Notes: generated by a model not told the origin, from the letters alone. Positions 27,030 through 37,202 are shown, numbered from the stretch's first letter. The stretch: 64,000 bases of DNA from Maribellus sediminis (GCF_011799805.1 NZ_WXUB01000001.1:744001-808000); one strand, 5' to 3'. A program made the numbers and translations.

Positions 27030-29261
27030 ATGACTCGAACTCTATTAGTTGTGATCCTTTCACTTATTTCCTTTTTTTCATACGCGCAAAACGCTATAGG
27101 CGATGCCAGACAACAAACAGTTGGGACAGTAGTAACTGTTTCCGGGATTGTTACCAACGGCAGTGAATTGGGAACAATACGATACATGCAGGATAATACC
27201 GGTGGAATTGCAGTTTACGATAATCAATTATCAGGAGTAAATCGTGGCGATTCGATAAGTGTTACCGGAGAACTGGATGACTACAACAATCTGCTGGAAA
27301 TAAAAAATGTGACTACAATTACAGTTCACAAAAGTGGACTTAGCCTGCCGTCGCCAAAGTTGATTACAATTGACAATATTGGCGAAAACTATGAAAGCCA
27401 GCTGATCGCCATCGATGATATATCGTTTGCAGATGCTACCGGGGCTTTTTCTGGTAATAAAAATTATACGTTTACCGATGGGAGTTTAAGCGGGGATATG
27501 CGTATTAACACCAATAGTCCCATTGTCGGCCAGCCCATTCCAACTGAGGCATTTAAGCTGGTGGCACTTTGCTCGCAGTTCTCTTATACAAATAACAATA
27601 CCCAAAGTGGTTACCAGCTTCTTCCGCGCGATATGGATGACTTCGTTTCAAAAAGCAAGGTAAATTTTACTTCACAGGTAAAGGTTATCAGTCTTGATAA
27701 AAACTCTGTTGTTCTGGGATGGACTACCGATAACGGAGCATTTCCTTTTGTGCGCTACGGAAATTACAACAATACAGATAGTTTAACGCATTACAAAGCC
27801 GGCGACTCAACCACTTCTGACGAGGTGAATTCTCACATAGTTGAGATCACCGGTTTGCAGCCTTCGGAAGTTATTTATGCGCAGGTATTCATGGTTCTGG
27901 AGTCGGACACTGTATTTTCAGGTGTTCATGCATACGTTACTGAATCAAATTCAACCGGGGATATCAAAGTTTATTTTAACAGCGAAGTCGACCAGGATTT
28001 AGCGACTACAACGCCTGCACAAAATATTGGCGACAGCATGGCAGACACGCTGGCTGCCTATGTCAACCGGGCCGAAAAAAGTATTGATCTGAGCATTTAC
28101 AACTTCGATAATAAAACCGTTAGCGATGCATTAAACGCGGCAGCACAACGAGGTGTTAAAATCAGGGTAATTACATGTGGCTCAACTTCTCATGCAAGTA
28201 TCTATAATCTTTCAAATACTATTCCGGTGCTGGAACGTCCTGAAATTTCGGGAGCACAAAGCGGAATCATGCACAATAAGTTTGCAATTTTCGATGCCGA
28301 TCATTCAAATGCGAACAAAGTTTGGGTTTGGTCGGGTTCAACAAACTTAACGGCCGGTCAGCTGTATTCCGATGCGAACAACATGATCTTCATTCAGGAT
28401 CAGTCGCTGGCTATGACCTATAAAATAGAATTTGAAGAAATGTGGGGGAGTAGCGGTGATCAGCCGAATGCCGCTGCAGCCAGGTTTGGCGAAGATAAAA
28501 CCGATAATACACCTCACGAGTTAATGGTTGGTGGAAACTGGATTGAATCTTATTTTAGTCCTTCGGATCAAACCAACCAAAAACTGATTGACGCCATGGG
28601 AACCGCAGATTATAACCTGCATGTTGAAACGATGCTTATCACACGTTCCGATCTGGCTGCGGCCATTACCGATGCTTATCAGCGTGGAGTAAACGTGAAC
28701 GTACTTACCGATGTTGAAGCTTCGAATGTGGATTATGTGAACGACGCTTTGAACAACACGCTTCCTGACGGAAAATTTGTATTTGATAATACTGCCACGG
28801 GATTGATGCATCACAAACTGGCCATCATCGATGCGAACAGCCAAACTTCGGATCCGCAGGTAATAACCGGAAGCCATAACTGGAGTAATTCGGCCAATGA
28901 TATTAACGACGAAAATACTTTGATCATTCACAACGCAGATATTGCTAACCAATATTTGCAACAATTTGCATACCGCTTCGGGCAGAATAACGGTGATTTT
29001 GTCGTTTCCGCACTGCTTGTTGAAAATCCTGAACTGAAAGTTTATCCAAATCCCAGCGAAGGGCAAATTACCGTGAGTTCAGATCAAACTTTAAAAAGTG
29101 TTCAGCTTTTTAATTTGAGTGGTGCCTTGCTTCAACAATGGGAAGGGGCATTAAACACTATAATAACAATAGAACTTCCGGCAGAAATTAGTGGGATGTA
29201 TTTGTTAAAGGTAGAACAAGATAATGGAGCAGTGGGGATTCATAAAATTGTAAAACATTAA
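27030..29261 (+). CDS. Secreted phospholipase D-like protein with T9SS signal
   Basis: A 743-residue exported protein. After a signal peptide (about residues 1-19, FFSYAQ) comes an OB-fold-like nucleic-acid-binding segment (residues about 20-200; GTVVTVSGIVTNGSELGTI). A fibronectin-III-like region follows (about 210-310; ITGLQPSEVIYAQVFMV). Then come two PLD half-sites: HNKFAIFD near residue 415 with SGSTNLT, and HHKLAIID near 594 with GSHNWS. Both HKD motifs are complete, so it should be active. The C-terminus is a T9SS sorting domain (ELKVYPNPSEGQITV). The OB-like part together with PLD sites suggests an extracellular nuclease more than a lipase; this is inference. Confidence 0.85.
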   Translation: MTRTLLVVILSLISFFSYAQNAIGDARQQTVGTVVTVSGIVTNGSELGTIRYMQDNTGGIAVYDNQLSGVNRGDSISVTGELDDYNNLLEIKNVTTITVHKSGLSLPSPKLITIDNIGENYESQLIAIDDISFADATGAFSGNKNYTFTDGSLSGDMRINTNSPIVGQPIPTEAFKLVALCSQFSYTNNNTQSGYQLLPRDMDDFVSKSKVNFTSQVKVISLDKNSVVLGWTTDNGAFPFVRYGNYNNTDSLTHYKAGDSTTSDEVNSHIVEITGLQPSEVIYAQVFMVLESDTVFSGVHAYVTESNSTGDIKVYFNSEVDQDLATTTPAQNIGDSMADTLAAYVNRAEKSIDLSIYNFDNKTVSDALNAAAQRGVKIRVITCGSTSHASIYNLSNTIPVLERPEISGAQSGIMHNKFAIFDADHSNANKVWVWSGSTNLTAGQLYSDANNMIFIQDQSLAMTYKIEFEEMWGSSGDQPNAAAARFGEDKTDNTPHELMVGGNWIESYFSPSDQTNQKLIDAMGTADYNLHVETMLITRSDLAAAITDAYQRGVNVNVLTDVEASNVDYVNDALNNTLPDGKFVFDNTATGLMHHKLAIIDANSQTSDPQVITGSHNWSNSANDINDENTLIIHNADIANQYLQQFAYRFGQNNGDFVVSALLVENPELKVYPNPSEGQITVSSDQTLKSVQLFNLSGALLQQWEGALNTIITIELPAEISGMYLLKVEQDNGAVGIHKIVKH

Positions 29262-29411
29262 TTCCTAAACGTTAGCCTTAGTGGCAATAATGACATAAGA
29301 TTAAATTTGTTTTGTGAAAGACTGCTGTATTTCTTCAATATTCGTAACTTTCTGTTCTATTTTTTCAAGGAAAATAATCGAATTGAATAATAAACGTAAA
29401 AATCAAAAATC

Positions 29412-32396
29412 ATGAGAAAAACTGCACTTTTCTTAGTGTTGGCTTTGTTTGTTGCATTTTCTGCCTGCACGCCAAAAGAAAAATACCAGACCGGAGAAAA
29501 ATATCACGGATTTACGCTGGTTGAAAAAAAGTTTGTTGACGAAGTTAACGCTGATTGTCTGCTGTTCAAACACGACAAAAGCGGGGCGCGTTTGCTGAAG
29601 ATCGCAGCCGACGATCCGAATAAGCTTTTTAACATCGCGTTTAAAACTGCGCCTCAGAACGACTACGGAACACCACACATTATGGAACATTCGGTATTGA
29701 ATGGTTCGAAAAACTTTCCGGTAAAAAGTCCGTTCGATGTGCTGATGAAGGGTTCGCTGAATACTTTTCTAAATGCAATGACCGGATCGGATATAACCAC
29801 TTATCCGGTGGCCAGCATGAACGAAAAAGACTATTTCAACCTGATGCATGTTTACCTCGATGCCGTTCTGAATCCGCTGATTTATGAAGATCCGAAAATT
29901 TTTATGCAGGAGGGCTGGCATCATGAACTGGAAAGCGAAGATGGAGATGTAAGCTACAAGGGTGTGGTTTACAACGAAATGAAAGGGGCTTATTCCAGCC
30001 CGGGCCGCGAGTTGGATTACCAGATCAATAAGATACTTTTCCCCGACAATACTTACGGAGTTTCTTCAGGTGGATATCCTACTGAAATTCCAAAACTGAC
30101 GTACCAGGCTTTTGTCGATTTTCATAAGAAATACTACCATCCCGGAAACAGCTATATATTATTGTATGGCGATGCCGATCTGGATAAAGAACTTGCATTT
30201 ATCGACACCGAATACCTGGCGAACTACGACCAGCCAACCGAAAATATAAAAATTCGCGAACAGAAACCTTTCGACAAAATGAAGGAGGCTGTAAAACCTT
30301 ATGCCGTGCCGGAAGGTGCTCCGACTGAAGACCAAACTTTCCTAAGTATGAGTTTCGTTGTGGGATCGAGTGTCGACCGCACACAGGCAATGGTTTGCGA
30401 TGTGCTTTCGGAAGCGCTTGTGAACCACGAATCAGCACCACTTCGCCTGGCTTTGCAAAAAGCAGGAATTGGCCGCGATATAAATGCTTCGTTTAACGAG
30501 GCCAAACAAAATGTTTTTCAGATTACCGTGCAAAATGCGAATCCTGAAGATAAGGATGCGTTCAAAGAAATTGTTTTTGCTACCCTGGATTCTGTGGCTA
30601 AAACAGGTTTCGATAGAACTACTGTTGAAGGAATTCTGAATCGCATGGAATTCAACATGAAGGAGGGCAACACACCGCAAAAAGGATTAATGTATTTGAT
30701 GCAGAGTTACCAAACCTGGTTTTTTGCCGACGATCCTTTCCTCGGACTGGAATTTAATGCGCCACTTGAAGAAGCCAAAAAAGCACTCGATAGCGACATG
30801 CTTCAGACTGCCGTAACAAATTACCTGATTAATAATCCGCATGCTTTGCTGATGGTGCTTGAGCCGGAACCGGGCCTGCAGGCAAAAATTACTGAAGCAA
30901 CCAATGCTGAACTGGCCGCTTATCAGAAAGGTTTATCAAAAGAAGATAAAGAAAAGTTGATTGCCGAAACCAATGAGCTAATCGAACATCAAAAGCGCGA
31001 AGATACTCCGGAAGCACTGGCTACCATACCAATGTTGGAGCGTTCGGATATCAGTCCCGATGTTGAATGGTTTTCAGTTGATGAAAAGGAAGTTGATGGC
31101 ATTGATGTATTGCACCACAATGCTTTTACCAACGACATTTTGTACAGCAACCTTTATTTCGATGTGCGCGTTGTTCCTCAGGAACTGATTCCTTACGCCA
31201 AATTATTGTCGTCGCTGTTGGGCAAGTTAAATACCGAAAACTATTCGTACGGCGAACTTGATAATGCTCTGAATATTCAAACCGGTGGTTTTAGTACATA
31301 TCTTACCGAGTATCTCGAAGGACACGCTGATGATCACATGCTGCCAAAGTTTGTGGTGTATTCGAAAGCTACAACTCAAAAGGCGGATAAAATGTTTGAA
31401 CTCACCGACGAGATCATCAAAAACTCGAAATTGGATGACACAGAGCGTTTAAAAGAACTGATCTCGCGTCATCAGGCTCGTATCGATTCCGACATCAAAA
31501 ACAACGGTTTGAACTACGCCATGACCCGTCTGCGTTCGTACTATTCGCAAATGGGTATGTACAGCGAAAAAACAGGTGGTTTGGATTATTACCGCTTTGT
31601 AAGCGACCTGTCGGAAAATTTCAATGCAAAAAGTGCCGAGATTGTTGCGAATTTGCAGAAAACAGCTGCTTTGCTTTTCACTAAGGAAAACCTGATTGCT
31701 ACCGTAACCTGCAGCGACAAGGATTTTAAAGCTTACTCAGGCGGACTGGAAGCACTGGCCTCGGTTTTACCCGATGACAATGTGGAAATGCAAGACTGGA
31801 AATTCGATTTTGCCAAGAAAAACGAAGGGTTGAAATCAGCATCAAAAGTTCAATATGTGGTAAAAGGTTACGATTTCAAAAAACTGGGTTACGAATACAG
31901 CGGAAAAATGCGTGTACTCAACCAGGTACTTTCTACCGACTGGTTGCAAAACCAGGTACGTGTAATTGGCGGTGCCTACGGTGGATTTGCAGGAATCTCG
32001 TCAAGCGGAAATGTGTACTTTGCGTCTTACCGCGACCCGAACCTGAAAGAAACCATCGAAAATTATGACAACACACCCGGTTACCTGGAAACCTTCGAAG
32101 CCGACGATAAAGAAATGACGCGTTACATAATTGGTACTATTTCGCGTATGGATCAACCAAAAACGCCTTCGCAGGAGGGTAATCTGGCAGTTCAGTATTA
32201 TTTCGAAAAAACTACCCCCGAAGAATTGAAAGCTGAGCGCGAGGCAGTTTTATCGACAACGGCAGACGATATTAAAGGAATGAAAAAGTTCGTTGCCGAT
32301 GTGTTGAGCCAGGATGCTATTTGCGTGTATGGTAACGACGAGAAAGTAGATGAAAACGCCGATATATTTGGAGAAGTCATCAGCATTACTGAGTAA
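29412..32396 (+). CDS. M16C (PreP-like) insulinase-family metallopeptidase lipoprotein
   Basis: A 994-residue zinc peptidase. The inverted zinc motif HIMEH is at residues 89-93 with the third ligand Glu in VVYNEMKGAYSSP (about residue 189). The size and the four-domain clam-shell layout match the M16C branch of presequence peptidases, which degrade peptides of about 10-65 residues. The N-terminus is a lipoprotein signal with Cys19 (VAFSACTPKEK), so it is anchored in the envelope, probably in the periplasm because no acidic export signal follows the Cys. The gene is monocistronic and ends at a strong terminator. Confidence 0.92.
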   Translation: MRKTALFLVLALFVAFSACTPKEKYQTGEKYHGFTLVEKKFVDEVNADCLLFKHDKSGARLLKIAADDPNKLFNIAFKTAPQNDYGTPHIMEHSVLNGSKNFPVKSPFDVLMKGSLNTFLNAMTGSDITTYPVASMNEKDYFNLMHVYLDAVLNPLIYEDPKIFMQEGWHHELESEDGDVSYKGVVYNEMKGAYSSPGRELDYQINKILFPDNTYGVSSGGYPTEIPKLTYQAFVDFHKKYYHPGNSYILLYGDADLDKELAFIDTEYLANYDQPTENIKIREQKPFDKMKEAVKPYAVPEGAPTEDQTFLSMSFVVGSSVDRTQAMVCDVLSEALVNHESAPLRLALQKAGIGRDINASFNEAKQNVFQITVQNANPEDKDAFKEIVFATLDSVAKTGFDRTTVEGILNRMEFNMKEGNTPQKGLMYLMQSYQTWFFADDPFLGLEFNAPLEEAKKALDSDMLQTAVTNYLINNPHALLMVLEPEPGLQAKITEATNAELAAYQKGLSKEDKEKLIAETNELIEHQKREDTPEALATIPMLERSDISPDVEWFSVDEKEVDGIDVLHHNAFTNDILYSNLYFDVRVVPQELIPYAKLLSSLLGKLNTENYSYGELDNALNIQTGGFSTYLTEYLEGHADDHMLPKFVVYSKATTQKADKMFELTDEIIKNSKLDDTERLKELISRHQARIDSDIKNNGLNYAMTRLRSYYSQMGMYSEKTGGLDYYRFVSDLSENFNAKSAEIVANLQKTAALLFTKENLIATVTCSDKDFKAYSGGLEALASVLPDDNVEMQDWKFDFAKKNEGLKSASKVQYVVKGYDFKKLGYEYSGKMRVLNQVLSTDWLQNQVRVIGGAYGGFAGISSSGNVYFASYRDPNLKETIENYDNTPGYLETFEADDKEMTRYIIGTISRMDQPKTPSQEGNLAVQYYFEKTTPEELKAEREAVLSTTADDIKGMKKFVADVLSQDAICVYGNDEKVDENADIFGEVISITE

Positions 32397-32417
32397 TACA
32401 ATTCATGATATATTTTG

Positions 32418-32446
32418 AAAAAGGAGCCAATTGGCTCCTTTTCTTT
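32418..32446. terminator. Bidirectional terminator
   Basis: AAAAGGAGCCAA is followed at once by its reverse complement TTGGCTCCTTTT (32418-32441) and a T-rich stretch. It separates the convergent peptidase and galactanase genes. Confidence 0.85.
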
Positions 32447-32456
32447 TTGTGTCGTT

Positions 32457-33551
32457 TTATTCTGACTCAAACTCATTCAAAACCTGAAGTGCCTTGTTGT
32501 TAAAATCGAAAAGCGCCAGGTTTTCCCAGGCTGATGCATCGGTGGCCTCAGGTCCTTTCCAGGCAATCTGCTCGCCGCCCCAATACGAGAAACCAAGGCC
32601 ACGCTCCACATTCTCCCATGATATGGTTTTTATTGCTCGAATGAACTCCTGTTGCCCGGTTTCGGATGCCGGATAATCGGGTGAAATTAATTGATCCTCG
32701 GTGCCTACAATGTTGTTAGTCCAGTCGTTCCAGTCCAGGGTAAACGGGTAAGCTGTTTCGGCAACAACGATATCCTTGTCGTAATTTTCACTTAATTGCT
32801 TCATGGTCTGTTCCAGTACCGATAATTCCTTCCCGTGCCACCAGGGATAGTACGAAAGCCCGATAATGTCGAAATCGAGGTCTTTTACTTTGTTGTAAAA
32901 AAGGCTGGCACCATTAATGCCCGCAAAATGCAGCATAATTTTAGTGTCGGAGTTTGCTTTCCTGACAGCCTGAATACCAGCTTCGAGCAGGGCTTTAAAC
33001 TGGTTAAAGTTGTTAATACTTCCCATCGGAAACAGGAACCCGGCGTTGATTTCGTTTCCTATCTGGATATAATCGGGCGACATTTCTTCTACCACTTTGG
33101 CGGTGTAAGCACTCATGCTGTCCAGTAAATTCGGATAATCAAGATTTTGCCAGCGGGCTGGAGTTTCCTGACTCCCCGGATCGGCCCAGGTATCGGAATA
33201 ATGGACTGTGAGCCAGGTTTTAAATCCCTTGTTGTGAAGTGTTTGCGAAAATTGTTTTACTTCGGCAAAACCGGCGTGTCCGTCAGCCGGATCAACCCAT
33301 AATTTTACCCGTATGGTGTTTACTCCGCTTTCTTTCAGAATACTAAGCAAATCTTTTACCTGGTTATTTTGATCATAAAAAACGGGGTTGCTCAACATGA
33401 TCTCAGGATATCGCGAAATATCAACCGACGAAATAAATGTCTTGTTAGTTTCAGGACCATCGGGTTCCGAAGGCTCGTCTTTGCTGCAGCCCACAGCCAG
33501 CATGAAAAACAGCAGGCCGGCGCTTAGCAGTTTTTTTGCACTTGCTTTCAT
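32457..33551 (-). CDS. GH53 endo-beta-1,4-galactanase lipoprotein
   Basis: A 364-residue glycoside hydrolase of family 53, which cleaves beta-1,4-galactan side chains of pectin. The TIM barrel starts at FISSVDISRYPEIM and shows IRVKLWVDP and WLTVHYSDTWADPGSQ. The acid/base Glu lies in YIQIGNEINAG and the nucleophile Glu in IVVAETAYPF. It is a lipoprotein (Cys22 in LAVGCSKDEPSEPDG) with an acidic surface-export signal. The ATG at 33551 is preferred, since the ten extra codons upstream add no signal-like sequence. It lacks the SusC/SusD partners usual for a polysaccharide utilisation locus. Confidence 0.9.
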   Translation of the reverse strand: MKASAKKLLSAGLLFFMLAVGCSKDEPSEPDGPETNKTFISSVDISRYPEIMLSNPVFYDQNNQVKDLLSILKESGVNTIRVKLWVDPADGHAGFAEVKQFSQTLHNKGFKTWLTVHYSDTWADPGSQETPARWQNLDYPNLLDSMSAYTAKVVEEMSPDYIQIGNEINAGFLFPMGSINNFNQFKALLEAGIQAVRKANSDTKIMLHFAGINGASLFYNKVKDLDFDIIGLSYYPWWHGKELSVLEQTMKQLSENYDKDIVVAETAYPFTLDWNDWTNNIVGTEDQLISPDYPASETGQQEFIRAIKTISWENVERGLGFSYWGGEQIAWKGPEATDASAWENLALFDFNNKALQVLNEFESE

Positions 33552-33584
33552 AATCGTATTAATTGGGGAGCTTCTTATCAAAAC

Positions 33585-34928
33585 TTATGCCTTAATCAAC
33601 GCATCGAGTTTGGCAAACAACTCTTTTTCCAGGTCAAGAATTTTGCCGTATTCATTCTTATTAAACATTTTCAGGTAGAGAAGGTTAATCCTACCCAAAG
33701 TTTTGCGTAAAAGAATATACCACAAAAAGGCCAGTTTCCCTGCAAAAGGCAACGATACAAGGAACAACAGTTTGAACCATATTCCGGGAAGTAGTCCTGA
33801 AACTGCCCAAAGTTCGAGCAGGTAGACAATCGGGAAAATTAAAATTCCAAGAACCAGCGAGAAGGTGCTCCAAAAGGCAACGTCCCTGATTTTTGCGCGT
33901 ACCAGTTTGTCGATGGCAAAAAACGGAATAGCATTAAAAATAAAGCCAAACAAAAACACCGGTAGTCCAGCTAACAGCGCTAATTTATTGAGAACAATTT
34001 TCAGGGCATTGTTTGCCGGTTTGTTTACCAGCCAGTTACGCAGGTGGTGCTTCTTTAATATTTTTTGATAGGCGCGAACAGTATTTACCACGTCCTCAAT
34101 TTTATTGGGAGAAGCTTCTTCTAACTGATCCAGCTGATTCGTAAGTTTCTGATCGGATTTAAAGAGATTGGTAGGCGAATATGTTATGCCTTGCTTATTC
34201 AGAAATTCCTTGCCATAATATTCTCTGATTAGCTCGAAATCCTGGTAATGCGCTTTGCTTCTAATGTTGATAGTCAGCTTGTCAATTTCTTCGTAAAGTT
34301 TTTCACGAAGGGCCATGGTAGCAGCGTTCGGATTGTTCTTGTATTCTTCGAGGTAATCGTTCACCAAAACCGGATCGCCAAAATTGACAATTACAGTGCG
34401 ATTAAATTTCCAGTAACTGCTGTAGTAAATTCCTGTAGGAATGATGTGGATATCGATGTTTTCATCAGACTTTTCTTCAGCCATAAAAACGATTCGCGGC
34501 ACTGCTTTTTTATGCGCAAGCATTTGTCTTTTGCCTGAGTGTGCTGCTTCCGGGAACAAAGCCAGTGCTCCGTTGCTTTTCAATACCTTTATCGAGTTGT
34601 TGAATGTAGTATCGTTATTTACCATTTGGTCTTTCCCGTCGCGAATTCGGTAAACCGGCATAATTTTCATAAAGTGCAAAATGGCTGCGGCAATTTTATT
34701 TTTGAAGATGTCGGCACGGGCCAACCAAACGGGCTGATAAGGAGTATGAAGCAGAACAGCCATTGGGTCGCTCAATGCATTCTGATGATTTGGTGCAAAC
34801 AAAATTGGTTTGTCTCTTGGAATCTTTTCCTTTGAGTTGATGATAATTTGTTTGTATATAATGAAATCGGCAAAGCGTACTATGTTTTTTAATACCCAAT
34901 AACCCGGAGACCATTTTTCGTACTTCAT
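33585..34928 (-). CDS. PlsC-type glycerolipid acyltransferase with C-terminal membrane domain
   Basis: A 447-residue membrane-associated acyltransferase. The N-terminal third has the family acyltransferase box FAPNHQNALSDPMAVL, the substrate-binding block ALFPEAAHSGKR and the later IPTGIYYS. The C-terminal third has about three hydrophobic helices (GLPVFLFGFIFNAIPFFAID, LVLGILIFPIVYLLELW and a last one). This layout is that of long bacterial PlsC-like enzymes that acylate glycerol-phosphate or related lipids. It lies 33 bp from the galactanase gene start and 12 bp after the BASS transporter gene, so it may be in a transcript with either. The substrate is not known. Confidence 0.85.
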   Translation of the reverse strand: MKYEKWSPGYWVLKNIVRFADFIIYKQIIINSKEKIPRDKPILFAPNHQNALSDPMAVLLHTPYQPVWLARADIFKNKIAAAILHFMKIMPVYRIRDGKDQMVNNDTTFNNSIKVLKSNGALALFPEAAHSGKRQMLAHKKAVPRIVFMAEEKSDENIDIHIIPTGIYYSSYWKFNRTVIVNFGDPVLVNDYLEEYKNNPNAATMALREKLYEEIDKLTINIRSKAHYQDFELIREYYGKEFLNKQGITYSPTNLFKSDQKLTNQLDQLEEASPNKIEDVVNTVRAYQKILKKHHLRNWLVNKPANNALKIVLNKLALLAGLPVFLFGFIFNAIPFFAIDKLVRAKIRDVAFWSTFSLVLGILIFPIVYLLELWAVSGLLPGIWFKLLFLVSLPFAGKLAFLWYILLRKTLGRINLLYLKMFNKNEYGKILDLEKELFAKLDALIKA

Positions 34929-34940
34929 ATGTTTCAGAAT

Positions 34941-35900
34941 TTATGCTTTAAATGCCTTGCTTAGTTTGTAGCGCGACATAAGATAGGAGACACCAAAACC
35001 ACTTAAAATGTGCCATACACCCCACCAGGCGGCAATAATGGTCATGCCACCAAGTTCGAGTTCGGGAGGAAATATTTTTGGATTGAACATTAACACCAAA
35101 GCCAGTCCGGAGTTTTGAATACCCGTTTCAATGGTAATTGTCCGTCGGTCGATTCTAGGTAAACGTGCCAGCCAACTCAGGGAATAACCCGATATAAGAG
35201 CCAGTGCATTATGCACAAGAACGATCAGAAATACCAGGTGGATAAACTTGCGGAAATGGTCGAAATTGGCGCTTAATAGTATAATCACATAAGCGATAAA
35301 TATGATGATGGAAAGTTGGCGGATCGGTTTTCTGATTTTTGCCGTGAATTTTGGTAAATACTGCGAGAACATCAGCCCTACAAAAACAGGAATACCCAAC
35401 AGAATAACTACCGTTTGCACCATCTGAAAAAAGTCGATTTCGATGGGAACCAGTAATTCGTGAGCACTGGCGTTGTTGTAGAAATTAATATAAAATCTTC
35501 CCCACAATGCAAAGTTAATCGGGGTCATAAATGTGGCTGCCAGTGTTGCAATACCCGTTAAACTCACCGAAAGTGCCAGGTTGCCTTTTGCCATGGCGCT
35601 CATAAAATTCGAAACGTTTCCGCCCGGACAGGCAGCAATCAAAAGCATGCCCAAAGCCACGGTAGGTGTTGGATTCAGCACTAAAATAAAAAGATAAGTT
35701 ACAGCAGGTAGTACCAGGAATTGCGAGATTATCCCGACCAGCACCGACTTCGGACGCATTACCAATTCTTTAAAATGTTCGAATTTGATGTCGAGAGCCA
35801 CACCAAACATTATGAAAGCAATGGTTATATTTAACGCAAGTAGTCCGGTGGGTGAAAAGTTTAACCTAACATGATCGAGTACCTCTAGCGCTTCTTTCAT
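34941..35900 (-). CDS. Bile acid:sodium symporter (BASS) family transporter
   Basis: A 319-residue membrane protein with about ten helices. The helix pair around GMLLIAACPGGNVSNFMSAMAKGN is the BASS signature crossover with the Pro-Gly-Gly-Asn substrate and sodium site, and TGIATLAATFMTPIN and ETGIQNSGLALVLMF are also conserved. In bacteria the family carries organic anions such as pantoate, pyruvate or bile acids with sodium. The neighbours do not reveal the substrate. It is upstream of the acyltransferase gene by 12 bp in the same direction. Confidence 0.88.
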   Translation of the reverse strand: MKEALEVLDHVRLNFSPTGLLALNITIAFIMFGVALDIKFEHFKELVMRPKSVLVGIISQFLVLPAVTYLFILVLNPTPTVALGMLLIAACPGGNVSNFMSAMAKGNLALSVSLTGIATLAATFMTPINFALWGRFYINFYNNASAHELLVPIEIDFFQMVQTVVILLGIPVFVGLMFSQYLPKFTAKIRKPIRQLSIIIFIAYVIILLSANFDHFRKFIHLVFLIVLVHNALALISGYSLSWLARLPRIDRRTITIETGIQNSGLALVLMFNPKIFPPELELGGMTIIAAWWGVWHILSGFGVSYLMSRYKLSKAFKA

Positions 35901-35953
35901 CGATATGATTTAGTGAAATTCGGCGGAAAGATAAAAAACAATGGTCAAATATC

Positions 35954-36000
35954 ATAAAAAAGACCGGAATCCTATGCATGATAAGATTCCGGTCTTTTTC
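35954..36000 (-). terminator. Terminator of the alkaline phosphatase gene
   Basis: AAAGACCGGAATC pairs with GATTCCGGTCTTT around a loop of about 13 bases, with A and T runs on the two sides. It lies 18 bases beyond the phosphatase stop codon and upstream of the BASS gene in the same direction. Confidence 0.85.
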
Positions 36001-36017
36001 AATTATTCTGATTGAAA

Positions 36018-37172
36018 TTACTTGCCTAGTAACAGGGCTTTCATTTTGTTATGCAGTTCGGTGTTTTCCATAATTCCGGTAAACTCTTCTGCGCCCGGTC
36101 CGTACGCAAAAACAGGCACCATAACAGCCGAGTGGCCTTTTGTGGTGTATTCTCCCTTAACCATTCCGGTCTTCATATCGCCGCCAATAACACTCATTCC
36201 ACCAGTTTCGTGGTCGGCCGTAACAATAATAAGCGTTTCGCCATCTTTCGCGGCAAATTCGAGTGCTTTGCCAATCGTTTTGTCGAAATCAAGCATGTCT
36301 TCAACAATATAATTGGTGCTGTTGGCGTGGCCGCCCCAGTCAATTTGCGAACCTTCCACCATTATGAAAAATCCTTTGTCATTGTTATCGAGAATATTAA
36401 GCGCGGTAGTTGTCGCAATCGGCAACATATCGCCACGTTCAGCGACACGGCCATTATGGATGCCAGCCGTTAAACCTGCCAGTTTACCGGTTTTTACTTT
36501 TTCAATTTTGCTCATTTCAAGCTCAACCTGGTATCCTTTTGCCTGCAACTCTTTTAACAGGTTGCGTTTGTCCTGGCGTTGTGAAAAGTGCGCAATACCA
36601 CCACCAATAAATACATCAATGTCGGTATTCAGGAAATCGGCAGCGATGGCTTCATACATTCCGCGGTTGGGTTGGTGTGCAATAAACGACGCCGGTGTTG
36701 CATGTGTAATAGCCGATGTTGAAACCAATCCTGTTGCCAGACCTTTGGCTTCGGCCTCTTCAAGAATAGTTTTTACGGCAACAGTATCGGTATTTACACC
36801 GATGGCACCATTATATGTTTTTACACCGCACGAGATGGCTGTTCCTCCCGCAGCAGAGTCCGTGATATAGTCATCGGCTGACTGCGTTTTCGAAAAGCCG
36901 ATGTGTTTAAAGTTATCGAGAAATAGACTTCCGTGATTAGCTGTAATGCCCGCAAAAACCTGGGTAACACCCATTCCGTCACCAATCATTAGAATGATAT
37001 TCTTTGGTTTGTTCGATTTAAATTTTTGCTTGTAGGTTTTTACTTTGTAAGCTTCACCACCCAAATAGATTTTTTCTTTCTCTTCGGCGCTGGCATCCAT
37101 GTATGCATCTTGCGCGAATGTTTTCAATCCCGTTGAAACGAGAAAAATCAGTATCAAAAAATATTTTATCAT
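36018..37172 (-). CDS. phoA: Alkaline phosphatase
   Basis: A 384-residue exported phosphomonoesterase. A signal peptide covers about residues 1-21 (LKTFAQ). Metal and catalytic sites are complete: MIGDGMGVT with Asp65, the nucleophile Ser106 in ITDSAAGGTA, EGSQIDWGGHAN with two zinc ligands, and VTADHETGGM. It is shorter than E. coli PhoA (471 residues), in line with compact Bacteroidota enzymes. A TACTTTTG box (37195-37202, minus) stands about 25 bases before the start codon and may be its -7 element; Pho-box control was not seen. The gene is monocistronic. Confidence 0.92.
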   Translation of the reverse strand: MIKYFLILIFLVSTGLKTFAQDAYMDASAEEKEKIYLGGEAYKVKTYKQKFKSNKPKNIILMIGDGMGVTQVFAGITANHGSLFLDNFKHIGFSKTQSADDYITDSAAGGTAISCGVKTYNGAIGVNTDTVAVKTILEEAEAKGLATGLVSTSAITHATPASFIAHQPNRGMYEAIAADFLNTDIDVFIGGGIAHFSQRQDKRNLLKELQAKGYQVELEMSKIEKVKTGKLAGLTAGIHNGRVAERGDMLPIATTTALNILDNNDKGFFIMVEGSQIDWGGHANSTNYIVEDMLDFDKTIGKALEFAAKDGETLIIVTADHETGGMSVIGGDMKTGMVKGEYTTKGHSAVMVPVFAYGPGAEEFTGIMENTELHNKMKALLLGK

Positions 37173-37194
37173 TATTTATAATTTAAAGAATAGT

Positions 37195-37202
37195 CAAAAG
37201 TA
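37195..37202 (-). promoter_or_regulatory. Candidate -7 element for the alkaline phosphatase gene
   Basis: TACTTTTG on the minus strand matches TAnnTTTG exactly and predicts a leader of about 15-20 bases. A -33 TTG at the normal distance is not present, so the call is moderate to weak. Confidence 0.4.

Noticed and set aside
32457-33551. GH53 galactanase as part of a polysaccharide utilisation locus
   Set aside because: No SusC/SusD pair or further glycoside hydrolase is adjacent; the receptor fragment at the window start is far away and iron-type.
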